Part shown: positions 1 through 7,173 of the stretch, in pieces | Layout: the number at the start of each line of letters is the position of its first letter | How positions within the stretch are numbered: position 1 is the first letter of the stretch | Assembly (NCBI GenBank): GCA_025054515.1 | Contig: JANWZT010000050.1 | Coordinates: forward strand, 1-8,506 | DNA from: Candidatus Caldarchaeum sp. | GTDB lineage: Archaea; Thermoproteota; Nitrososphaeria_A; Caldarchaeales; Caldarchaeaceae | Length of the DNA stretch: 8,506 nt | Direction of reading: 5' to 3' | Translations under genes and position numbers: made by a program | The notes under the pieces: generated by a model | Databases searched by the model: none | What the model saw: the letters and a program-made list of their open reading frames with translations, nothing else | What the model was told of the DNA's origin: nothing

Positions 1-103
1 CGTCATTTCGGGGGACGAATGCCTCATCATCGTGCCGAACAAAAAATTCAGGGACTCTGTGGTGACAGTTTACTCGACGAAGCCGAGGGAAAGGCTGTTC
101 TGA
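1..103 (+). CDS. C-terminal end of an unidentified protein (5' truncated by the window edge)
   Basis: Reading from base 2, the plus strand is open for 33 codons and ends in TGA at 101-103. The peptide begins VISGDECLIIVPNKKF and ends STKPRERLF. Third codon positions are mostly G or C (GTC, GGG, GAC, CTC, ATC, GTG, CCG), as in the confident genes of this window, while the other frames give Arg/His-rich or stop-containing peptides. The gene would converge tail-to-tail with threonine synthase, leaving 2 bases between the two stop codons, which fits the compact packing elsewhere. An open but unlikely alternative in frame 1 runs past this stop to 261 and lies antisense to threonine synthase. I do not recognise the family from this short tail. 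The hydrophobic VISGDECLIIV and VVTVYS stretches look like beta strands of a soluble domain, which is inference only. Confidence 0.55.
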   Translation, partial: VISGDECLIIVPNKKFRDSVVTVYSTKPRERLF

Positions 104-105
104 GG

Positions 106-1342
106 TTAGAGGGAGACGGGTTGTTTTCCTTCCAAAACCTCGAGGATTCTGTCGAGTTTGGCCGGCACGACGTATGTCTGGCCGCTCATCTGTTCGAGCA
201 CTTCATCGACTTTGAACCCAGCCCCAGTGACGCAGCAGACGACTTCGTCTCCGGCGTCTAGTAATCCTTCGTCCTTCATCTTTTTCACGGCTGCTACAGT
301 GATTGCTCCGCCCGGTTCCGCGAATATGCCCGTGTATTTGGCTAAATTTTTGACGGCCTCTATGGTTTCGTTGTCAGCGATTTTTTGGCATGTGCCTCCT
401 GTTTTTCTAGCGATGGACAGGGCGTAGTTGCCGTCCCCCGGGTTGCCTATCGCTAAGCTTTTCACCACGGTTTCAGGTTTCTTGACGGGCTTGACCTCTT
501 CGCTGCCCTGCTCGAAAGCCGTAGATATCGGCGAACATCCGACGGGCTGGACACCGTGAAAAACTGTTTCCTGTCCATGTATCACGCCGAATTTCTCGAA
601 TTCCTTCAACCCTTTGTGCAGGGCGCCGAACAACGCGCCGCTCGCCATGGGAACCACCACGTGCTGTGGTGCACGCCATCCAAGAGATTCGACGATTTCA
701 TACATCATGGTTTTCGATCCCTCGACGTAGAAGGGCCGTAGGTTGACGTTCACTATACCAACATGGGACGTATCCACCAGCAGGTAGGCGAGGCGGTTGA
801 CGTCGTCGTATGTGCCGTCGACTAGTACAACTTTCCCACCGTAGATGGATGCCTGCCTGACTTTGGGAAGCTCTACGGTGTCCGGCATGAGAACGAAGCC
901 GGTCAAGCCCGCGGCCGCAGCGTGTGCGACCGTCGCAGAGGCCAAATTACCCGTCGAAGCGCAACCGACGACACGGACCCCAAACTCCTTGGCCTTCGAA
1001 ACAGCGACCGACGCAGGCCTATCCTTGAAGGAAAACGACGGGTTGACTGTGTCGTTTTTGATGAAAAGGTTTCTGACGCCGATGATTTTTCCCAGCTCTT
1101 TCGCGTGGACCAGCGGTGTTCCACCGGCTCCGATGTCGACCCAAAACCTTTTCTCGACGGGGAGGAGCTCCGCGTAACGCCAAACTCCCCTTACCGTGCT
1201 GTTTGCCAACCTATCCCGGAGACCGTCCCGTACGTCCTCGTAGACAACGTCTAGAGCGCCAAGACATTCATCGCAGAGATTCCGCAGCTCGTTCGGGTAT
1301 TCGAAACCACAATTTCTGCAAACGAGCTTTAGTTTCGACCAC
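106..1342 (-). CDS. thrC: Threonine synthase, archaeal zinc-ribbon type, with an N-terminal frame anomaly
   Basis: This PLP enzyme converts O-phospho-L-homoserine to L-threonine and phosphate in the cytosol, the last step of threonine synthesis. Numbering from the first canonical in-frame start (TTG at 1209, 367 aa), the fold-type II signatures are NPSFSFKDRPA with Schiff-base lysine K62, the STGN loop at 85-88, the PLP-phosphate region PMASGALFG near 187-195, and IGNPGDGNYA near 254-263. The frame stays open upstream of 1209 as far as a TAA at 1357-1359 and encodes a C-x2-C-x11-C-x2-C zinc ribbon (Cys codons beginning at 1320, 1311, 1275 and 1266) followed by an acidic linker. Archaeal ThrC proteins usually carry such a ribbon, so the TTG is probably not the true start. 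No ATG, GTG or TTG precedes the ribbon in this frame. A GTG at 1342-1340 lies where the TATA box predicts the transcript start, but it is one base out of frame. Removing one T from the run at 1320-1322 would give a 411-aa protein, close to the normal archaeal length. The interval given assumes that GTG. Enzyme identity is strong; the start is unresolved. Confidence 0.9.
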
Positions 1343-1364
1343 CTTGCGGTCTTTGGTTATTGGC

Positions 1365-1374
1365 TTTTTATATA
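1365..1374 (-). promoter_or_regulatory. TATA box of thrC
   Basis: On the minus strand this reads TATATAAAAA, a near-ideal archaeal box A. Its centre is about 27 bases upstream of the GTG at 1342, so transcription would be expected to begin at or next to that codon, giving a leaderless or near-leaderless message. It sits only a few bases downstream of the stop codon of the flavoprotein gene (1382-1384), so thrC appears to have its own promoter despite being co-oriented with that gene. Confidence 0.65.
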
Positions 1375-1381
1375 CCTTCCT

Positions 1382-2389
1382 CTAAGCGTTCAGTATCAGC
1401 ATCAAATCGTCTTTCCGGATGGTCAGACCAAATCTTTCTTCCCTGCTTTTCATGTAGCGGTAGCATCTCAGAATCAACGGTAGATGTCTGGTGAAACTGA
1501 GCTCATTCTTTTGTCTGAGCTTGACGAGCCGGTACATGTCGGAGAACGGTTTGAAGGTCTTCAACACCTCTTCCCGGTATTTGTTCAAGTCATGAAGGTT
1601 TTGGGCGAAGATTTCGGCGCATTCGAGGCTCGGTATAATTCCTTCCCCAAGCATCGGAAAAACAGTCCCTATCGATTCGCCAACGCCCACCACCTTCCCA
1701 GCTGTAAAGGGCTGGAGGTTTTCGGGCGGCGCCAGCCTCACGGATTTCCCGAATCGCTTGATGGGTTCGCCGCCTTTCGAGACGAGAAAGTTTTGCACCT
1801 CCTGCACGTGGCGTCCGGCGACGTGGCCGGCTCCGACGTAGACCTCGCCTTCGCCCAGCGGGAAGTACCAGAGGTAGCCGCTCGTGTTAGGAAACACCCG
1901 TACGTAAAAGTCTTCGTAGGGCATGCGGCCGTTATAGCGGACGTGGTATTCGAAGCAGGGAGCGATTTCGTCTTTTTCAGCGGGTGGGAGGAGGGAGCGC
2001 GAAACTCCTGTGGCGTCGACGATTAAGTCGAACTCTTTTTCCAAATCCGATACCGTCGGCGTTACTCCGTAAATGACTTTGTAGCCTTTGGTCATGTCCA
2101 GCTGGAGACGGGCTTTGTCGTATGTGCAGAGGCCTTTTATGGGGATGGTGGATGATTCCCGGCCGTTGTCGAGGATGAGGTTCTCCCCTATGTGGAGGAC
2201 GTATTCGTCGAAGTCGACATCGACTTTAGCCAGAAACTGTTTGATATGATTGCGGGAAGTCCCCCACGCGCAAATAGCTTTAAAATTTTCCCGGCGCTGC
2301 CGGTCGAACCCCACCACTTCATGTTCCTCCGACAGCCGTCGTATCAGATAAGTTCCCGCAACACCCAAACCCACAACCGCTATCTTCAA
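1382..2389 (-). CDS. FAD-dependent oxidoreductase of the geranylgeranyl reductase superfamily
   Basis: This 335-aa flavoprotein opens with a Rossmann dinucleotide-binding motif, VVGLGVAG (residues 5-12), followed by an acidic residue in VGFDR (27-30). It has the second FAD contact DATG (125-128), the superfamily hallmark GYLWYFPLGEG (171-181) with a trailing VGAG, and the C-terminal FAD motif VGESIGTVFPMLGEGI (236-251). The aromatic Y-x-W-x-F-P motif is typical of geranylgeranyl reductases, which saturate isoprenoid chains of archaeal membrane lipids or of quinones. The protein is somewhat shorter than canonical digeranylgeranylglycerophospholipid reductases (about 390-450 aa), so substrate and pathway cannot be assigned; another flavin monooxygenase-fold role is possible. 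The start is TTG, chosen because the Rossmann motif begins immediately after it and the frame closes at TAG 2416-2414 with no ATG between. A TATA box about 33 bases upstream supports it. No transmembrane segment is evident. Confidence 0.8.
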   Translation of the reverse strand: MKIAVVGLGVAGTYLIRRLSEEHEVVGFDRQRRENFKAICAWGTSRNHIKQFLAKVDVDFDEYVLHIGENLILDNGRESSTIPIKGLCTYDKARLQLDMTKGYKVIYGVTPTVSDLEKEFDLIVDATGVSRSLLPPAEKDEIAPCFEYHVRYNGRMPYEDFYVRVFPNTSGYLWYFPLGEGEVYVGAGHVAGRHVQEVQNFLVSKGGEPIKRFGKSVRLAPPENLQPFTAGKVVGVGESIGTVFPMLGEGIIPSLECAEIFAQNLHDLNKYREEVLKTFKPFSDMYRLVKLRQKNELSFTRHLPLILRCYRYMKSREERFGLTIRKDDLMLILNA

Positions 2390-2417
2390 CCTGATACCAT
2401 ATTTTCCCGCCGCCTAC

Positions 2418-2427
2418 AAATATATTA
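2418..2427 (-). promoter_or_regulatory. TATA box of the flavoprotein gene
   Basis: The minus strand reads TAATATATTT, an archaeal box A candidate. Its centre is about 33 bases upstream of the TTG at 2389, so a start site about 26 bases downstream of the box would leave a leader of only 5-8 bases. It lies in the 115-base divergent region shared with the replication operon. The assignment rests on match and spacing only. Confidence 0.55.
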
Positions 2428-2472
2428 CCCCAGTTCACCATTTCATCATATACCGATGCTTATACGGGGTAT

Positions 2473-2479
2473 CTTTAAG
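2473..2479 (+). promoter_or_regulatory. Probable TATA box of the gins23-mcm-hel308 operon
   Basis: CTTTAAG centred near 2476 is a weak-to-moderate archaeal box A, placed so that transcription would begin near 2500-2505, on or next to the gins23 ATG. This implies a leaderless or near-leaderless operon message. A second AT-rich element, TTATACG around 2460-2466, is a less well-placed alternative. Two ATGs occur at the predicted message start: 2501, out of frame and closing after seven codons at 2522-2524, and 2505, the gins23 start. Confidence 0.45.
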
Positions 2480-2504
2480 TAGAGTCGAGGCCTCTGCTGA
2501 ATGG

Positions 2505-3023
2505 ATGTATGCATCGTCCGATGAAGCGGTTGCTGAAAACAGGCTCGACTATTTACACGCAACCACGAAAATTGTCTTGACTGCCGACGTTCAACGCCTA
2601 AGCTTCGGTGGAAAGACCTATGAAGATTTGAAAAAAGGGACGGTGCTCAACGTTTGGAACTGGGTCGCGGAAGTTCTCGTCTCCAAGGGATACGCCGAAC
2701 ACGCGCCACGGCCCTCGTTGGCTAATCAGCTTATGCAGGTCGAATGGCGGGAGAAGAACAACCCTGCGGATCTCCAGCCTTTGCCCAAACATTTCTACGC
2801 CGAAGTCTCCTCCAACATCGTGGCCGACGATTACGCCGCCAAAAAGTTTATGGACATCGTTACCATGAGGATGATGAAGATCGTTTCCATCGCGGCCAAA
2901 CGGCTGGAGGGCGAAATCGTGAGGAAAATGACTCCCGAAGAGGAAGTGCTGTACAGGAATGTTTTCAGGGTTGTCGACGACTGGGTTAGAGCTGTTCTGT
3001 CCGGTCGCGGTGGTGTTGCATGA
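2505..3023 (+). CDS. gins23: GINS complex subunit, Gins23 (Psf2/Psf3-like)
   Basis: GINS links Cdc45/GAN and MCM in the archaeal replicative helicase (CMG). This 172-aa protein has the small beta-rich B domain first (about residues 22-65), with a hydrophobic strand, a G-K-T-Y turn, a K-K-G-T motif and an AEVLVSKGYAE helix. The larger helical A domain follows (about 90-168), with the PLPKHFYAEV entry, the RMMKIVSIA helix and MTPEEEVLYRNVF near the end. The B-then-A order is that of Psf2/Psf3, hence Gins23 rather than Gins51, whose order is A-then-B. The neighbour agrees: gins23 directly upstream of mcm is a known crenarchaeal arrangement. Its stop overlaps the mcm start as ATGA (3020-3023), suggesting translational coupling. 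The ATG at 2505 fits the predicted leaderless transcript. GINS identity is well supported by combined sequence and context; single-sequence similarity is modest, as is usual for this family. Confidence 0.8.
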   Translation: MYASSDEAVAENRLDYLHATTKIVLTADVQRLSFGGKTYEDLKKGTVLNVWNWVAEVLVSKGYAEHAPRPSLANQLMQVEWREKNNPADLQPLPKHFYAEVSSNIVADDYAAKKFMDIVTMRMMKIVSIAAKRLEGEIVRKMTPEEEVLYRNVFRVVDDWVRAVLSGRGGVA

Positions 3024-5041
3024 GTTCACAGCCTTTGGAGGAGAGGCTTGTCAATTTTTTTAAGTCTGAGAAATATCGTGAGCTTCTACGTGAAGCCGCG
3101 GTAAAGAAACGCCGCAGCATACCAGTGGAATTCAACGACCTGCTTAAATTTGATGAAAAGTTTGCGACGGAGCTTGTCAACAAACCCAACATCCTCTACA
3201 ACATTTTGAACAGGGCATGTTACCGGCAGCTCCAAATCGAAGACCCCGAATACGCGGCCTCGGTCAAATCTTTTACGGCCCGGATAGTTTCTCTTCCTTC
3301 GACAACATCAATTCGGGAGGTGCGTTCGGAGCATCTGCGCAAGCTTGTGATGATTGACGGCATGGTTTCGAAGGCTTCCGCGGTCAAGCCGATTCTCAGA
3401 ACTGGAGTTTTCCGCTGCCGCTACTGTGGAGGGACGCAAGAGGTTGAGCAAGTTTCGCAGAAACTGCTTCTGCCCGAAGCCTGCATAGACAGGACTTGTA
3501 GGGGCAGCAAAAGGCCGAGCTTCGAGCTCGTTCCGGAGGAATCGTCGTACACGGATTATCAGGTCATCGGCGTGCAGGAGAAGCCGGAAGATTTGCCGCC
3601 CGGGCAGCTTCCTCGCGTCATCGAGATGCGGCTGAGGGACGATTTGGTTGACGTGGTGAGGCCCGGAGACAGGGTGATAGGCGTGGGCATAGTCGAATCT
3701 CAGCAGGAAAGGGCTGGCGAAGGCCCTCTCAAAACATTCCGAATCTACCTCGAGGCCGTCAGCATCGAACCAGCGAGCAAAGAACCACAGGCCGTCCACA
3801 TTTCGCCCGAGGACGAAAAGCTTTTCAAGAAAATGGCCGAAGACCCCTTTATCATCAACAAGCTCGTCGACTCCGTCGCCCCTTCAATCTACGGCCTCGA
3901 CCACATCAAAAAAGCCATCCTCCTCCTACTGATGGGCGGGAGGTCGAAGATTTTCCCCGACGGCCTCCGCGTAAGAGGAGACCTCAACATACTCTTGGTA
4001 GGAGACCCGGGTACGGCCAAAAGTCAGCTTCTCCAGTACGTTGCTTCGATTGCTCCACGTGGAATTTACACATCGGGCCGCGGCTCAACGGCAGCCGGTT
4101 TGACGGCCGCTGTTCTGCGCGAGAAGGAAGGCGGCATGGTTTTGGAGGCGGGTGCGATGGTTTTGGCGGACATGGGTGTTTGCTGCATCGACGAAATCGA
4201 CAAAATGAGGCCAGAGGACCGGGTGGCAATACATGAGGCGATGGCCCAGCAAACCGTCAGCGTGGCAAAAGGCGGAATCGTCGCAACACTCAACGCACGA
4301 ACCGCCGTCCTCGCTGCCGCAAACCCAGCATTCGGCAGATACGACCCCTACAAAAACTTCGCCGAAAACATCAACCTACCCATCACCATCCTATCCCGTT
4401 TTGACCTAATCTTCGTTCTCCGCGATGAGCCCAACCCAGACGTCGACCGAAAAATATCCCAACATATTTCATCCCTTCACCAGCTCGGTGAACCCGAAAA
4501 ACCACCGCCCATTCCACCCGAAACTCTGCGGAAGTACATCGCCTACTCCAAGAGATATGAGCCGACGATATCGACGAAGGCCTTGAAAATGCTTGAGGAA
4601 TTTTACCTCAAAATGAGGTCGTTGTACGAAACGACGTCAACGGTCAGCATAACGGCGAGACAGTTCGAATCGCTTATCCGGTTGACGGAAGCCCATGCGA
4701 GGGCGAGGTTGAAAAATTCAGCCGACGAAGACGACGCCGCATCAGTCATTTTGTTGATGAAGAAAAGCCTTCAGGAAGTTGGGGTGGACATCGAGACGGG
4801 TAAGCCGGACATCGACGTCATCATGACCGGAAAGCCCAGAAGCGTTCGGGAAAAGATGAAAACAGTCATCGACACTATCAAGAAGTTCGAGGAAAAAAGC
4901 GGCTACGCGGCTGAACAAGAGCTCCGTGACGCTCTCAAGCAGGAAGGCCTCTCCGAAGAAGAAATCACAAAAATTCTCACACGGCTCATTACTGAAGGCC
5001 GTGTCTTCATGCCTCGGGTAGGTGCCTACAAAGTCACATGA
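3020..5041 (+). CDS. mcm: Replicative DNA helicase MCM
   Basis: This is the homohexameric AAA+ 3'-5' helicase that unwinds DNA at the archaeal replication fork. At 673 aa it is normal length for an archaeal MCM. The N-terminal domain (about 1-255) contains a zinc-binding module with cysteines 133, 136, 155 and 160 (C-x2-C-x18-C-x4-C) inside an OB fold. The AAA+ core has Walker A GDPGTAKS (328-335, K334), Walker B CCIDEIDKM (from 388, with D391/E392), a sensor-1 asparagine in AANPAFGRYD (N435), and the arginine finger in LSRFDLIF (R460). A region consistent with sensor 2 is RQFESLIRLTEAHARARL. A winged-helix domain occupies about 610-673. All catalytic residues are present and there is no intein at the Walker A or other usual sites. 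The start overlaps the gins23 stop, with a GGTGGTG stretch at 3009-3015 as a weak ribosome-binding candidate. The 3' end overlaps hel308 as ATGA. Confidence 0.97.
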   Translation: MSSQPLEERLVNFFKSEKYRELLREAAVKKRRSIPVEFNDLLKFDEKFATELVNKPNILYNILNRACYRQLQIEDPEYAASVKSFTARIVSLPSTTSIREVRSEHLRKLVMIDGMVSKASAVKPILRTGVFRCRYCGGTQEVEQVSQKLLLPEACIDRTCRGSKRPSFELVPEESSYTDYQVIGVQEKPEDLPPGQLPRVIEMRLRDDLVDVVRPGDRVIGVGIVESQQERAGEGPLKTFRIYLEAVSIEPASKEPQAVHISPEDEKLFKKMAEDPFIINKLVDSVAPSIYGLDHIKKAILLLLMGGRSKIFPDGLRVRGDLNILLVGDPGTAKSQLLQYVASIAPRGIYTSGRGSTAAGLTAAVLREKEGGMVLEAGAMVLADMGVCCIDEIDKMRPEDRVAIHEAMAQQTVSVAKGGIVATLNARTAVLAAANPAFGRYDPYKNFAENINLPITILSRFDLIFVLRDEPNPDVDRKISQHISSLHQLGEPEKPPPIPPETLRKYIAYSKRYEPTISTKALKMLEEFYLKMRSLYETTSTVSITARQFESLIRLTEAHARARLKNSADEDDAASVILLMKKSLQEVGVDIETGKPDIDVIMTGKPRSVREKMKTVIDTIKKFEEKSGYAAEQELRDALKQEGLSEEEITKILTRLITEGRVFMPRVGAYKVT

Positions 5042-7173
5042 AATCCTACAAAACTCCGGCCGACACGCCGCCATTCCTACGCAAAGCCCTCGAAAAAATA
5101 GGAATCGCAGAATTTTATCCTCCGCAGTCAGAGGCCTTGGCTAAAGGCCTTCTCGAAGGCAGGCCTTTGATGGTGGCGACGCCCACCGCGTCGGGGAAAA
5201 CCCTCATCGCCATGATGGCGGCCTACAACCATCTAGTCAAAGGCGGCAAAGTTCTGTATCTAACACCGTTACGGGCCCTCGCGTCGGAGAAGCTGGCGGA
5301 ATTTAGCAATTTTTTGGGCGATGAATTCAAGGTCGTGGCGAGCACCGGCGACTACGATTCCGCCGACCCATGGCTCGCGTCCTACGACGTCATCATCGCG
5401 ACAAACGAAAAGGCCGACAGCCTGCTTAGGCACAGGGCTCCGTGGATTGACAGCGTCTCCCTGCTGGTCGCCGACGAAATTCACATGATAGGAGATACTG
5501 ACCGAGGCCCTACGCTCGAAATGACTCTGACACGACTTCGGAACAGAAACCCGAAAGCCCAGCTACTCGCTCTGAGCGCCACAGCCCCCAACGCCGACGA
5601 AATCGCCGCATGGCTCAACGCAGAGCTTGTCACGCTCAACTGGAGGCCCGTCCCCCTCAAAGAAGGAGTTTACCACGACGGCGAAATCATCTACGCCGAC
5701 AAATCACGGCGTAAAATCGGTGAAAACGACTACAACCCAGCGATATCGATGCTCGTCGAAACCGTCGCCGACGGCGGCCAAGTCATCATCTTCGCCAACA
5801 CAAGGAAAAGAGCCGAACAGTATGCGGAAAAAGCTGCTTCAGCACTCAGCCGCCACGAACTTGTTTCAGATGAGGAGAAGCACAAGCTCAACCAGCTGGC
5901 TGACGAGCTTCTGCTTTCGACCGAATCGTCTCCTTTCACGGAACGCGTCGCCTCTCTTCTTCGAAAGGGGGCCTGTTTCCATCACGCCGGGCTTGGAGCG
6001 GTTCACCGCAGGTTTGTCGAAACAGCTTTTCGGCAGCGAATATTGAAGGCCCTTTGCGCGACTCCGACTCTCGCGGCCGGCGTCAACCTTCCAGCGCGTG
6101 TCGTCATCATTCCCGAACTTCGCAGATATGAGGTAGGTCAAGGAGTTCGGGCCATTTCGGTCACGGAATACAAGCAGTTTTGCGGCCGGGCCGGCAGGCC
6201 CAACTTCGACAGCTACGGCGAAGCTTTGACCGTCGCGAAAAACGAGGACGAACTTGAGCTCATCATGGAGAAATACGTGAAAGGCAGGCCCGAAAGGATT
6301 TGGTCGCGGCTCGGCGGCGAAAAACATCTGAGGATACATGCGCTCGCTGTGACGGCTTCCGAGACCGTGAAAAACTTCGACGGCCTCGTCAAATATTTTG
6401 AATCGACTCTCCTTTGCCATCAATTCGGCTCGGCTCTTCTAAGGAGAACGCTTACATCCGTCGTAGAATTTCTCGGAAGAAACGGTTTCATCGAGCAGGA
6501 CGAATCCCTCGAGGCCACGCGGCTCGGCCGGAGGGTTTCGGAGCTCTACATCGACCCCCTCACGGCCCTCAACATCATCCAAACATGCGAAAACAGGCCA
6601 AAAATCTTGACAGACCTCGGGCTTCTGCAGGTCGTCTGCAACACATCCGAAGTACCTGTACCGCCGATGAGACGCGTAGAACAACATAGGCTTGAAAGGT
6701 TCCTCGAAGAAAACCGTGAACAGTTTTTCCGGGTTCCGGACCCCGTTGAAAGCCCGGAAGATTATGAGATGTTTTTGGATTCTCTGAAGACCGCTGTGTT
6801 GATGAAGGCGTGGGTTGACGAAACGGGTGAAGGAGAAATTTACGAAAGGTTTGGGGTTGAGCCGGGTGATTTGGCCGTGTTACGGGAGAGAACGAGCTGG
6901 ATGGCTTATTCCGCTTCGCAGCTGATGCAGATTCTGGGGGAAAGGATGTTGATGCGTGAATTCGACGTTCTGTCATCGCGTCTCGAGCACGGGGTCAAGC
7001 AGGAGCTGCTTCCCCTCGTTGTTCTTCAAGGCGTAGGAAGAGTCCGTGCGAGAAATCTATACAACGCCGGCTACCGAACCCTTGAAGACCTGCGCAAAGC
7101 ATCGGTCGAAGAACTGTCAAAAGTCCCCAGCATAGGCCTGAAAATCGCTTCACTCATCAAAAGCCAAGTCTAA
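5038..7173 (+). CDS. hel308: Hel308 family Ski2-like DNA helicase
   Basis: Hel308 is a superfamily 2, ATP-dependent 3'-5' DNA helicase acting on forked and branched DNA, implicated in processing stalled replication forks; it is related to eukaryotic HELQ/PolQ helicase domains. This 711-aa protein has the Q-motif-like FYPPQSEAL, motif I PTASGKT (49-55, K54), motif Ia LTPLRALASEKL, motif II ADEIHM (D146-E147-I-H149), motif III LSATAPN (S180-A-T182), motif IV IIFANTRKRAEQYA, a FHHAGLG motif, motif V TPTLAAGVNLPAR and motif VI QFCGRAGRP (380-388). The middle part fits the winged-helix and ratchet domains. The C terminus carries a helix-hairpin-helix module (LQGVGRVRARNL, then VPSIGLKIASLI), the Hel308 domain 5 signature. 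Length and domain order are complete. The ATG overlaps the mcm stop, so it is the last gene of the replication operon. Its final 17 bases overlap the convergent phosphatase gene. Confidence 0.95.
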   Translation: MKSYKTPADTPPFLRKALEKIGIAEFYPPQSEALAKGLLEGRPLMVATPTASGKTLIAMMAAYNHLVKGGKVLYLTPLRALASEKLAEFSNFLGDEFKVVASTGDYDSADPWLASYDVIIATNEKADSLLRHRAPWIDSVSLLVADEIHMIGDTDRGPTLEMTLTRLRNRNPKAQLLALSATAPNADEIAAWLNAELVTLNWRPVPLKEGVYHDGEIIYADKSRRKIGENDYNPAISMLVETVADGGQVIIFANTRKRAEQYAEKAASALSRHELVSDEEKHKLNQLADELLLSTESSPFTERVASLLRKGACFHHAGLGAVHRRFVETAFRQRILKALCATPTLAAGVNLPARVVIIPELRRYEVGQGVRAISVTEYKQFCGRAGRPNFDSYGEALTVAKNEDELELIMEKYVKGRPERIWSRLGGEKHLRIHALAVTASETVKNFDGLVKYFESTLLCHQFGSALLRRTLTSVVEFLGRNGFIEQDESLEATRLGRRVSELYIDPLTALNIIQTCENRPKILTDLGLLQVVCNTSEVPVPPMRRVEQHRLERFLEENREQFFRVPDPVESPEDYEMFLDSLKTAVLMKAWVDETGEGEIYERFGVEPGDLAVLRERTSWMAYSASQLMQILGERMLMREFDVLSSRLEHGVKQELLPLVVLQGVGRVRARNLYNAGYRTLEDLRKASVEELSKVPSIGLKIASLIKSQV

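Noticed and set aside
19..261. Plus-strand reading frame of 80 codons at the left edge
   Set aside because: Most of it is antisense to the thrC C terminus; the neighbouring frame ending at 103 has better codon composition and a natural convergent stop.
922..1254. Plus-strand reading frame of 110 codons opposite thrC
   Set aside because: Arg/Asp-rich translation typical of a shadow frame, overlapping the PLP-lysine region of threonine synthase on the other strand.
1484..2026. Long plus-strand reading frame (180 codons) opposite the flavoprotein gene
   Set aside because: It lies entirely antisense to a gene with clear FAD motifs; its peptide has no recognisable domain and looks like the complement of high-GC third positions.
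3998..4420. Possible intein or insertion in the MCM ATPase core
   Set aside because: Walker A, Walker B, sensor 1 and the arginine finger follow at normal spacing and the total length of 673 aa is ordinary.
5866..6423. Minus-strand reading frame of 185 codons inside hel308
   Set aside because: It is antisense to conserved Hel308 motifs IVa, V and VI, with no homology signal, promoter or ribosome-binding site of its own.
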